From positions 35,261 through 99,260 of the forward strand of contig BDDC01000139.1 of assembly GCA_001662425.1 (NCBI GenBank): 64,000 nt of DNA, in the 5' to 3' direction. This document shows, one piece after another, positions 36,801-46,167 of the stretch (position 1 is the stretch's first letter; the number at the start of each line of letters is the position of its first letter). The stretch is from Chlamydomonas sphaeroides. Lineage: Eukaryota > Chlorophyta > Chlorophyceae > Chlamydomonadales > Chlamydomonadaceae. The position numbers and the translations under genes were made by a program. The notes under the pieces were generated by a model that searched no databases, was not told the origin of the DNA, and saw nothing but the letters and a program-made list of their open reading frames with translations.

Positions 36801-39800
36801 GGCCCCAGGCCCATTACCGCATGTATGCAGCCGCGCACCTGCTTCTGGATGGCGCCCTTGGACTTGATGGACTTGAAGCTCTGCAGCAGCTCGCAGGCAC
36901 CCTCCGCGGAGCGCAGCTTGCGGAAGGAGGTATCAATCAGCTCGCGCGTGGCTGCCTTGATGTCCTCGTTGTCCGCATAGAACTGCGCCTTGGCGGCCTT
37001 CCACTCGTGGCCATTGCCGTAGTCGAACACGTTGAAGGAGATGGACTCGATGGGCTCGTACATGGCCACCACGCGGTGCACCACACGGTCGATGCCGGCC
37101 GTGTCACCTGAGCATCACAAGCGGGCAGCGCCTCAGCAACAGCAGCAGCAGCAGGGGTTGCGTGCGGTATGCTGCGCTGGCGTGCAAGCGGCTGGCTGCG
37201 GCCGATGCGAGGCTGACGGGGGCTGAGCTGCTTGGCGCAAGCTAAATCGCAGGATAGCGTTGCGCACCCGTGACGGCCTTGAGCTCGGGGCCCAGGAAGC
37301 GGAAGAAGTCGTCCACGATCTCAACCATCTCGATCAGGTCGGTGCTGATCTCCGCCATGTAGTTGGTGCGCGCAAAGAGCAGCTGCTTGGGGAACTCCCA
37401 GCGCGCGTCGCGGCCACTGAGCTCAATCTTCTCGCGCATGGCCATGTAGGTGGACAGCCAGTGCTCCAGCACGCTCTTGCACACCTGCCGGCACGCATGG
37501 GTTGACACGAGCGTCGGCAGAGGGATGCGGCAACCAGCAAGCTGCCGGCGCGCAGGCAAGAGCAACCATGGCCTCCGGCCCAGCCAACACGGCCGCCGAC
37601 GGTGGGCCACACCACTGCCCTTGGCCTGGCGTGCACCCGCCGCAATGGCCCGTGCCGTCGGCAGGCGGCCCCGCCCTTGAACCCACCTTGAGCAGCTCCA
37701 CGGCGTCGGCCGACGGCATGCGGAAGATGTGGCGCAGGTCCACGGCGCTCTCCACGCGGTCGCCAATCTCGCGGGCAATGCGCTGGAAAAGGCTGCCCAT
37801 GCGCTGGTCGTCCGAGTAGTGGCGGGAGATGATCCACACCATGCGCAGCGCGTTCATCATGGGGGGCAGCGTGTCCAGGATGCCGCCCAGCGGCCCCGCC
37901 GCGATGTTCTTGAAGTGCCGCTCTAGCGTGGTGAGGAACTTGACGTTGTCACGCGCCTCGGTGGCCAGCTTGGTCAGCTCGCCCAGCTGCGACTTGAAGC
38001 CAGCGATGAGGTTGCGGTCGTCCGAGTTGCGCTCCACGGCAGCGATCATGCGCTTGACCTGCCGGGGCCGTAGCCAAGGCGATAAGGGCACGCGGCAGCG
38101 GCAGCCCCATCGGCAGGGTAGCATGCACAGGCGGCAGCAGCGCCTGGCATGTAAAGTACCCACGACAATGGCCCCTCAGAGATGTAAGGCCTGCCCAAGC
38201 GAGTGCGTGCAGGGCCCGCTCCCTCACCCCACGACCCCACCTGCGGCAGGTTGAGCTGCTCGTACAGGCTGGACAGCACCGCGTTGCGCTCGCGCCAGAA
38301 CTCAATCTCGGCCAGCGGGCCCTTGCCCGTGGGGTGCTTCTGGCTCTCGCGCTGTAGCACGCTGGCCAGGACCTGGCGGCGCACACGCGCAATGGCACGG
38401 GTAAGGTGGATTGCAGGGGCGGGACGGGGACCAGGCGGCTGCGCGCTCACCCAGCATGCGGCAGTCCAGGGCAGGCGCCGGTCCCGGACAACTGCAAGGC
38501 TAAGCGCTCCCCAACCTGCTGACCACGCACCTGCGACCACTCCGCCATGTACTGCTCCAGCTGGTTGATCAGGTCGCTGTCCAGCTGGGCGCGCTCCAGG
38601 TCCTCGGGCGCAATCTCGGGCACCTATGGGCGGCGTTAAGACGCAATCGGCAGCCGTCGGGCCGTGTAGGGCCGGCCTTCGACATGCCGCCCAGCAATCA
38701 ACCCACCTAACCCGCAGCACGGACGCCTTGCCTCGTGGCAAGCTATCCTCAGACCTGATCTTCGACCGCCTTGGCTACCCCTGGGCACCTCACGCTCCGC
38801 CCCGCACCTGCAGCGTGACGTCGCCAGTCAGCTGCTGCAGTGCCTGCGTGACCTGGCTGTGGAACTTTTGCATGTTCCCCAGGAGCTCGCGGTGCGCGTT
38901 GTTGGTCATGGACTGCATCAGCACGCCACCCGCCGCCACGTCGCCCCCGCTCATCTGGAGCAGGATCGGCACGAAGACGCTGGACAGCATCTGCTCCAGG
39001 ATGCGCAGCGAGGGGCCCTCGCTTAGCAGCCCAAACTCCAGAACCTCGTCCAGCTCCTCCTCCGCCACCCGGCCGGGCCGTATGAGGATGAAGTAGAAGG
39101 AGGGGCAGCTGCTGAGCTCCTCGGGCAGGGTGCCCAGCGCCACAGACAGCTTACTGACCACCTTGGGCACAGTAATGACCTTGCGAATGTACTTAAGGGC
39201 GGGCGGGGCCGGGGGCTCGTCGCCCTCAGCACCCTCCTCGCCCTCGACGGCCTCACCGGCGTCACTCCCTGCCTTTCCCTCCTCGCCAGCAGTTGCAGCT
39301 GCGTCACCGTCGGCGGGCGCGGCCGCAGCTGACGCATCGGCCTCAGCCGGTGGTGGGCTGTCCTGGCCGGCCTCTTTAGGTGGAGCCTCTTCTCCCAGCT
39401 GCGACGCTGAGGGCTGCTGCTCAGCTGCTGAAGCGCCATCTCCAGAGCCCTCCGCGGCGTTGCCGCCCTCCTCAGCATCTGCATCGCAAGGTTGGGTTAG
39501 AGGAGCAGCACCCGTGTCAGCACAAGCATCACGTCAAGCGTGGGCCGGAAGACCCTCTCACCTTCTGCGCCTTCGGCGTCCTGACTCCCTTCGTGCTCGG
39601 GGTCCTCCCCGTCGGGATGCTCGTCTACAAGCTCCTGCCTGCGCATCCACGGGGGCCACGGACCGCCCATCATACGAAGGCCTTGTCCTGCGCATGTCGA
39701 GCTTGGCGATCGCCACCAAAGACTTACTCATCAGCAAGCACCTCCTGTATCTCCTCCACGTAGATGGTTGCTTGCTCCAGCGCAAAGAGCAGCGCCGAGG

Positions 39801-40005
39801 TCGGGACAGCTGCGAGGCAGCATGCCAGCTGTTGTCAAGTCGCTCGCCACGGCATAGCAGTTAGAACATGCTGCACACCTCCATCAAGAAAGCTGGTCAC
39901 GGTCGTCCTCGTCTCCAAGTTGGCGATGGCCTGCTCGAAGAGCTCCGGCGCCACGCCGAGGCCCAGGCATGCCTTCTCCTGCACCCATTCGAGCCGCCTA
40001 TCCAT
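16607..40005 (-). CDS. DHC1: Axonemal dynein heavy chain, inner-arm I1/f 1-alpha type (DNAH10 class)
   Basis: About 59 exons cover a protein of roughly 4,660 residues. The ATG is at 40005-40003; the first exons are 40005-39879, 39809-39728, 39638-39562 and 39478-38808. The last coding exon (about 16823) ends at TAG 16609-16607. Every domain of a dynein motor is present in order: long tail and linker, six AAA modules, coiled-coil stalk with microtubule-binding tip after AAA4, and C-terminal domain. I saw no frameshift or stop. The class call rests on stretches such as the AAA1 core, the stalk segment TEIRSFAKP and the C-terminal RNAMGVGLVFDADL, which agree with DNAH10, the ortholog of Chlamydomonas 1-alpha. 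This ATP-driven motor works in the axoneme, where the I1 complex regulates flagellar waveform. The N gap lies inside an intron. A different axonemal class is unlikely but only a tree would exclude it. Confidence 0.93.
21953..23381 (-). other. DHC1: DHC1 stalk and microtubule-binding domain
   Basis: The exon at 23381-23137 (EELRRYNYVTPKNYLDFINN, then a long heptad helix) and that at 22980-22746 form the outgoing stalk helix. The tip exon (about 22600-22411, VCECVVILRNLKEVSWAGAK) is the microtubule-binding domain. The exon at 22190-21953 (RTVEPKRKKVAESEKNLR) returns down the coiled coil. This order between AAA4 and AAA5 is diagnostic of dynein. Confidence 0.88.
24014..29306 (-). other. DHC1: DHC1 motor modules AAA1 to AAA4
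   Basis: AAA1 (from about 29306) carries P-loop GPAGTGKT, split by the intron 29166-29072, and Walker B CFDEFNRIEAEV near 28770. AAA1 is the main ATPase site. AAA2 has P-loop GQTGGGKT near 27625-27602. AAA3 has P-loop GESGTAKS near 26004-25981 and Walker B LLMFIDDLNMP near 25710. AAA4 has P-loop GVGGSGKQ near 24314-24291, followed by FLFTDAHVADEGFLE. All four nucleotide-binding loops look intact. Confidence 0.9.
29430..40005 (-). other. DHC1: DHC1 tail and linker exons
   Basis: Roughly residues 1-1,950. The tail opens with MDRRLEWVQEKACLGLGVAP, a helical start typical of axonemal heavy chains. An insertion of about 120 acidic and Ala/Pro-rich residues follows (exons 3-4, about 39638-39190), then the conserved tail from VITVPKVVSKLSVALG onward. 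Linker exons near the motor include KWMYLESIFVGSDDIRHQLP (about 30830-30770) and WKNMEF-type linker helices. Tail residues bind intermediate and light chains in the I1 complex (family knowledge). Confidence 0.85.
32290..32739. repeat. GGGGT tandem repeat running into an assembly gap
   Basis: Eight or so GGGGT units (32290-32327) are followed by 412 N. The flanking coding exons end at 32875 (TTREQ) and begin at 32269 (VAAFTAS), both in phase 0. They adjoin in related dyneins, so the gap sits inside one intron (32874-32270) and no coding sequence need be missing. Confidence 0.75.
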
Positions 40006-41072
40006 GTTATGTTGAGCTTACAAGCAGCTGGGACAGCGTCGCATTGTCTCCGCTCAGTTTACTGTGCCAGGTGCTCGGGTCACAAGAATATGCAAAGCTA
40101 GTCTAAGTTTTGCTAAATCAATTGTTTACGCGCCGGGCTAGGCACAGTTGCGACTTGGCATAACCCCGCGGCACGCGTGCTCCGCGTTTCCCCGCCTGAA
40201 CACACACACCCCCCGCCCACGCCCGCTTTCTTCTGTCGCCGTTCATCGCGGGCAACTTCAGTAACCGGAATTTGTAATCGACGGTGGTCGTGGGAAATCC
40301 TCCTCTGCTTTCATGACACGTAAGGTCAGGTAAGGTGCAAGTTGGTCGGACGCATCCCAGGGGTGATCACCACTGACGCATCGTACCGGTACGTCATCCC
40401 ATGGCCAGATGGGCCCTGGTCCGTTCAATCAGGGCTAGCTGGGCTGCAAACAGACAAGATCTGGCTGGTTTATGCTGACGTCCGACCCATGGCCCGGCGG
40501 CAGCTGCACAATAGGGCCCTGCCCGGCATCCCAGTATCTTGACTCTCTCTCGACCAGGGGCCACCCCTGATCTCAATGATCTGCTGGCTTCGCTTACGTT
40601 CGATTACCCCCGGCTGCGAGGAACGAGCATGAGCAACACCAAAGCGCCTTACAATTATGACGAAACGTCATGCATAGTGGCGCTCCTGAGTGCGTACACG
40701 ACGGCTTCAGTCACCCTGGTCACACACGAACAAATGCACGGCACCTCATAACGGTCCTTGGCCTCGTCTTCTGCCCAAAGTATCGAAGTCAAGCTCGCTT
40801 GGCTCGCGCGGCATATCTGTTATATGGTCAACTCCAAGCGTCAGTCACACACTACTTTCCCCTGGCCCCGCACCCACACTTTCGTCAGCCCTGCAGTCTT
40901 TTAGTCAACGCCCACGGGCAGCCCCTCCCGATCCAGCACGTCGCAGCCTACCCCTTCCCGGTCCCTCAGTGCCCGCCGGATCTGGAACGCCCCGCGCCAC
41001 AACGGCGCCAACGACCACTTGCCGGCCCTGGCCGGCCCCGCCAATGCCGCCCACATGCCTCGCGCCGCCCCC
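40006..41072. other. DHC1 promoter and GGPPS 3' region
   Basis: It carries the 3' UTR of the diphosphate-synthase gene and the upstream region of the dynein gene. TTACA at 40649-40653 reads TGTAA on the minus strand, 424 bases past the GGPPS stop, and is the likely polyadenylation signal. The stretch 40060-40330 is AT-rich relative to its surroundings and may contain the dynein core promoter. No coding segment seen. Confidence 0.5.
40649..40653 (-). terminator. TGTAA polyadenylation motif, GGPPS
   Basis: It reads TGTAA on the minus strand, 424 bases after the stop codon, a normal 3' UTR length for these algae. Confidence 0.5.
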
Positions 41073-42980
41073 TTAGTTCTGCCTGTAACCAATGTACTTG
41101 GCCAGGGCCACCAGCGGCGCGGCCCGGGCCTTGTCGAAGCCGTCTAGTTGCGCGATGGCCTCCGTGATGAGGTCCTCCGCCACCTGCCGGGACTTCTCCA
41201 GGCCCAGCAGCTTGGGGTAGGTGGTCTTGTTGACCGCCAGGTCCTTGGCCGCCGTTTTCCCGAGCTGCTCGGTGGTCGCGGTCACGTCCAGAATGTCGTC
41301 AATGACCTGCACGGATCGTCCGGACCACAACGGCAACGTCACGAGAGGGGTCAGCGCCAGTGGCGCGCTAACACCTGATGCGCGAGAAGCTGGCCCCGAC
41401 GGACTTTCGGCCAATGCAAAACCAGTACGCGTCCTGCCTTCGGCTAGGAAGCCCTGACCCTCCCCGTCCAGTCAGCTGGCCCCAAGCGCTGAACCCTCTG
41501 CCCATGCGGCCCACCTGGAAGGCCAGGCCGATGTTGATCGAGTACTTGCGCAGCTTCTCGATGGTGGCCTCATCGGCACCGCCTAGGATGGCGCCGCACA
41601 CCACCGACGCCTCCAGCAGCGCGGCCGTCTTGTGGATGTGGATGTAGCGCAGCACGTCCAGCCCCACCTCCTTGTCCTCTGACTGGATGTCCACCACCTG
41701 GCCCGCCACTAGGCCCTCCGCGCCCACCGCCTTGCCCAGCTCCATGATCACCTGGCAGGAGCGCAGTCAGGGCGGCGTAGGGGTCGGATGGGCAGAGAAC
41801 AGCGGGCACGAGGCGAAGCGCCTGGGACCACGGCTGATGTACCTAGTCTGGCGCACGCTGGTGCTTGGGCAGGCAACTTCTCACAGGACACTAACCCTCC
41901 CACCACATCTAAAACCCGCCGTATGCGCACACACCCCATGCACGACCCTCACCCGGAGCACGCGGTCCGCGCTAACACCCTGCGTCGCGCGGGCGACATG
42001 CTCGAAGGCGAACGTGAGCAGCGCATCGCCCGACAGGATGGCAATGTCGTCGCCGAAGACCTTGTGGTTGGTCGGGCGGCCGCGGCGGAAGTCGTCATTG
42101 TCCATGGACGGCAGGTCGTCGTGGATGAGGGACATGGTGTGCACCATCTCCATGGCGCACGCCGAGGGCAGCGCGGCCTTGATGTCACCTGACGGAGCAG
42201 CGGCGCGCAGCCGGATGAGGCGGGCTAGGCACCGCTGCCATGTGGCCTGGTGCTTTCCCAAGCAGGTGCGCGGCACTGGTCAAACAGGTGCCAGGCCGAC
42301 AACGGGGAAGCCATATGCGCTTCCCACGCGTGCAGCGCTTCACACAGGGCCCCAGGGAAGGATGTGCCATGTGCTCCTTGACCAATTGCCTGCTTACCGC
42401 CGACAAGCTCGCAGGCTGCCAGACAGAGGGCCGGGCGCACACGCTTGCCACCGGCCAGCAGCGAGTACCTGGCGGGGTCAAGGAGAGGATACAGCGAGTG
42501 GGTCAACCGACGAGGGGGGGCTTCAGGTCCGTGCTCTATGACCGCGCCTGGGCTGCAGGTTGCTCTGCCCCTCTCCACCCCTATGTACTCATGCCTCCCC
42601 TCTCACCGCATGCTCTCGGTCAGGGTGTCGGGGTACTTCTTGGGAACAGCATCGTCCAGGGCCTGGTTCACCAGCTTGGCACGGTCCGTCATGTACTGGT
42701 TGAAGTCAAACGAGCCCGCTGAGGAAGGCAAGGCAATTAACGCCGCTCATGAACTGGTGCCGTCGCTCGCACGCTTGGCTCAGGGGCCGTGCAGCCGGCG
42801 CATGATGCTCACCAGTCTTCGTCGCGACCTGCTCCGCTGCAGCGGTCGCTACCTGCGCCAGAACCCGACGTGCGGGCGCGCCCTGAAATGAAGGACAAAA
42901 ATGCGGTCAGGTGCAGCCCTAGAAGGCCCGGCCCACATCAACAGTCGCACCTTCACGAGCGGCACGCGCGCAGGGCGCAT
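41073..42980 (-). CDS. GGPPS: Geranylgeranyl diphosphate synthase, probably plastidic
   Basis: Seven exons (42980-42951, 42882-42813, 42718-42607, 42468-42398, 42188-41953, 41751-41515, 41306-41073) give 329 residues. The trans-prenyltransferase signature is complete: LLAGGKRVRPALCLAACEL for substrate binding, the first Asp-rich motif HDDLPSMDNDDFRRGRPT (the DDx4D spacing of plant-type enzymes), GDALLTFAFEH, and the second Asp-rich motif VIDDILD. Such enzymes add isopentenyl diphosphate units to make C20 diphosphate for carotenoids, chlorophyll phytol and quinones. The N-terminus from the ATG at 42980 (MRPARVPLVKGAPARRVLAQ) is Arg/Ala-rich without acidic residues, as in a chloroplast transit peptide, but it is short and an upstream start is possible. 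All phases agree and no defect is seen. Confidence 0.93.
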
Positions 42981-44268
42981 CTTAACGCTGCGGATCCGCC
43001 TGTGCGCAAATTACAATTCATTGTTGGGATAGCCGCAGACGGTACTCGGCCTATGCAAAACGCACCTGGCCACACCAGCAGCGGATTGACGAGCCTGCAA
43101 TTGCATCTGCATCCTTGCTATGGAAGAGCAGCTGGGTCTAGTGCAGGTGCGAGCGTTTCACGCTCGGCTCGATTTTCGGCGTCGGCGTCGGCACAGCAAC
43201 GAGGCGCGACCGGAGCAAGGTCGGTTGGCTTTGTACAACCCTGGAGAGCAACACAAAAGAGTGGATCCGCGGCACTTGCACATGTCCGCTTGCTGAGATG
43301 AGCCATGATGGGCGACACGCACCCTGCGACCGTGCCCCCCGCGACCCCACCCGCGCTTCCACACTTGCATCTCTGGTCGTAATATCGCCACTCCGCTACA
43401 TATTCGCCCGTTACAAGCTGAGGCACTAGCAACGAAGTTCAAATTAACTTCCTGTATCCATCCGGGCAGATAAATGGCAACGCAGGAGGGGCAAAGCCAG
43501 GCCCCCCTGGGCAAAGCCACGCGATGTTCATTGAAAGCGCCACCCATGTCTCCGTCTGCTATACACGGTTGCACATGAACAACGGCTTACGCACTTGGCA
43601 GGCGTCTTGAGGCTTGCCATGCGGGGCCGAGGTGCCTGGGCCTTTTACTGGGCCAGCGTGGAAGTCGCGTGGGTCGCGACGCTGGTCGCTTCACGAGAAC
43701 ATGGCCGGGGTCTGGTTGATTCTTAGACGTTTCCAGAGTGGCAGGGGTGCGCATGGTACGGTGCATGCCTCTGCAGTAGGCCTCCTGCGCCTCTGTGCTG
43801 TGCTCCTAACTCTTGTCAGATTTGTTGGCAACCCACCACCTGGCCTCGCTGACACAGCCACCGGCAGCTACAGCGAGCGCTGGCAGCCCGGCCACGCAGC
43901 CCGGCTAGCAACTAGGTCCCCCTTTGTCGCCGCCAACTCGACACCCAACACGGATACGCTCCATCTTGCCGCCTCCAGAGGCTGGGCGCAGCTGGGCGTC
44001 GCCGCTTGCGAATTCCGCCGGGCCTGCCGCTGCGAGGCCGGGCTCTGGTCTGCTGACGCATGCGTGGCCCAGTGAACAAGGCGCTCCGACCGTCGCCGAT
44101 GATAACCAATCATCTTTGCAGCGGTGCCGACAGGCACACGCGGCCACATGGAGGGGCAGGTCGAGCTGGCGCGCCAGTACGGTCCGAAGTTGGGTGAAGA
44201 GGTCCGAGAGACCTTTTGGCGTGGCCGCTAGGCGGCTAGGGTCGCAGCTGAGTGTAAGGACATACAGG
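42981..44268. other. Intergenic, GGPPS promoter and unassigned sequence
   Basis: The first few hundred bases hold the GGPPS promoter, AT-richer near 43010-43110 and 43370-43470. From 43600 to 44270 both strands have open, protein-like stretches. On the minus strand one around 44290-44110 contains HLYVLTLSCDPSRLAATPKG, but I could not join it into a gene. It may be old mobile-element sequence next to Fanzor-like copy B. Confidence 0.4.
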
Positions 44269-45079
44269 TGCTCCAGTTTACCGCCGTGGCAGTGGCACGA
44301 GCTGGCTGAAGGCCGGGTTGGCTCGCCCCTGAGGGGGCACAAGCCGTTCGAGCGGCTCGAGGTGTACATCCGCAAGCAGCGGGTGCTGCGCCGCGAGCGG
44401 CTGACTGGCGGGCGGCCCAAGGACGAGGTGGTGGCACGGGTGATGGTGGGCTGGGGATGCGGCAGCGCCGGTTGGAAGTCGGCGATCAGCCGCCAGGGCC
44501 AGCCGCCTCGCAAGGAGTTCATTCGGCTGCTGCGCGAGCGGTACGAGCGGCACGTGGTCATGATTCACGAGTGCCGCACCTCGCAGGTATGAAGGGTGTT
44601 GGGTGGGCGGTGGCGTGTAAAGTGCATGTCTGCTAGAAAGGGAGCCGGAGGTGCTTGGTCGAAGTCTCAAGGAGCGTGCGCGGCCCCTGCCCTACGCCCC
44701 AGGTCTGCAACAACTGCGGGTGCGGCCAGCTGCCTGTTATGATGCTGCCTGGGGCGCCGCGTGCGCATGGCGTGCAAGTCTGCCAAGGCTGCGGCACGAC
44801 ATGGTGTGAGTGTCGCGGGGTTATGGGCGGGTGACTGGGTGGCCGGGTGAATGGGTAACTATCACCAGCAGCGGGACTGAGCGGTGATATCACCGGCAGC
44901 GTAGCAGCACGCTCCTGCCCCCCTTTCCTCTCCCGCCAGACCGTGACCTCAACTCCGCTCTCAATATGCTGCTGCTGCTGCTGTTGCTGCTGCTGTGCCT
45001 CCAGCTGCTCGGGGCTGAGCGCCCGGCCTGCTTCCGGCGGCAGCGATGGGCCGGGCAGCGGAGGCGGAGGGGTTGGTAG
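44269..45079 (+). pseudogene. Fanzor-type (TnpB-like) nuclease, C-terminal half, copy B
   Basis: Three exons join in frame: about 44269-44586, 44703-44805 and 44940-45079. They encode LEVYIRKQRVLRRERLTGGR, then a segment ending VVMIHECRTSQ, then a zinc ribbon (CNNC, spacer, CQGC), then WYRDLNSALNM. The order (D)E-x-x-TS, CxxC...CxxC, RDxNxAxN is the signature of the TnpB/Fanzor C-terminus, with the Asp of RDLN as the RuvC-III residue. The 5' half with RuvC-I is not found upstream, so the copy looks 5'-truncated or strongly diverged. The stop falls at 45077, after a run of nine leucines coded by CTG repeats. A basic RRKRPRH frame just beyond suggests a small frameshift relative to copy A. Confidence 0.75.
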
Positions 45080-45125
45080 CGGCCGCCGCAAGCGGCCGCG
45101 ACACAGCTAGAGCGGCAGCAGCGGC

Positions 45126-45652
45126 NNNNNNNNNNNNNNNNNNNNNNNNNNNNNNNNNNNNNNNNNNNNNNNNNNNNNNNNNNNNNNNNNNNNNNNNNNN
45201 NNNNNNNNNNNNNNNNNNNNNNNNNNNNNNNNNNNNNNNNNNNNNNNNNNNNNNNNNNNNNNNNNNNNNNNNNNNNNNNNNNNNNNNNNNNNNNNNNNNN
45301 NNNNNNNNNNNNNNNNNNNNNNNNNNNNNNNNNNNNNNNNNNNNNNNNNNNNNNNNNNNNNNNNNNNNNNNNNNNNNNNNNNNNNNNNNNNNNNNNNNNN
45401 NNNNNNNNNNNNNNNNNNNNNNNNNNNNNNNNNNNNNNNNNNNNNNNNNNNNNNNNNNNNNNNNNNNNNNNNNNNNNNNNNNNNNNTCAGGTGGCTAGGT
45501 CCGGCCCGTGGGGTGAGGGCACGGATGTCGGTGTGCCCGAGCCCCCTCAAATAGTCCCAGCTTCAACCGCATAATGACCGACGGTGTTCGTCTGGTCTGA
45601 GTGGCCTCTTTTTGGGGCGAGCCATGCACCCATGCGCAGCTGGGACAGGTTT
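45126..45652 (+). other. N gap and conserved non-coding 3' flank of copy B (candidate guide-RNA region)
   Basis: After 361 N, bases 45487-45652 match the minus-strand 3' flank of copy A (8594-8421) at roughly four positions in five by eye, with an identical block at 45611-45651. The gap therefore hides the part equivalent to the hairpin seen in copy A. Non-coding conservation immediately downstream of a Fanzor frame is where its guide RNA would be expected. The role is inferred. Confidence 0.3.
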
Positions 45653-46167
45653 GGTAGCACGCGTGCGAGACATGCCCATGTTCGGATGCGCCTTGCGCGT
45701 GCCGTGGTCACGGGAGGCTTGAGCCTGCGCAAGTCGAGCAGGGTGATGGCTTACATGCTCGCTAATATGTTCATTGGTCTGCTAGAATGGCCAGGGGCGG
45801 GGGGCTTAGCCACGACTTGCTACATGGCAAAGGCGTTGAAACAAAAGGCGAAAGTTCGTAAGGGGTCATGGGGGAGGGGCATGAGGGGTTCGTGTGGGTA
45901 CGGGTGGGCTGGCGTTGTTCTGGCGCAACGACAGCCTGCCGCATAAGACTTGCAGCACCCGTTCGGTGGCCACATCACGTAACACAGCGCCGTCCCTTCG
46001 TGTGTGAATTGGTCGCTTGCAAGTGCTTGTGCTTTAGAAACCCCGCAGTAAGCATCATGCCAGGTTGCAAATCGTTGCGAGCCCGCAAGAGATAGTAAAG
46101 GCGACACAGCGGCCGCCGGAGCACAGCTCCACGCCGGGGCGCCCCTGCCCGCGCGTATCGGTGGACC
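45653..46167. other. Promoter region of the SAPS-domain gene
   Basis: No conserved coding sequence. A plus-strand open frame here (45584-45946) overlaps the conserved element flank and has no recognisable content. The last 200 bases must hold the promoter and 5' UTR of the phosphatase-subunit gene. Confidence 0.4.

Noticed and set aside
16607..40005. Outer-arm gamma dynein as the identity of the heavy chain
   Set aside because: The start helix looks somewhat like outer-arm chains, but the motor, stalk tip and C-terminus agree with the DNAH10/1-alpha class throughout.
45584..45946. Plus-strand open frame downstream of Fanzor-like copy B
   Set aside because: Its first part overlaps the non-coding block conserved with copy A, where the frame is not preserved, and it has no recognisable content.
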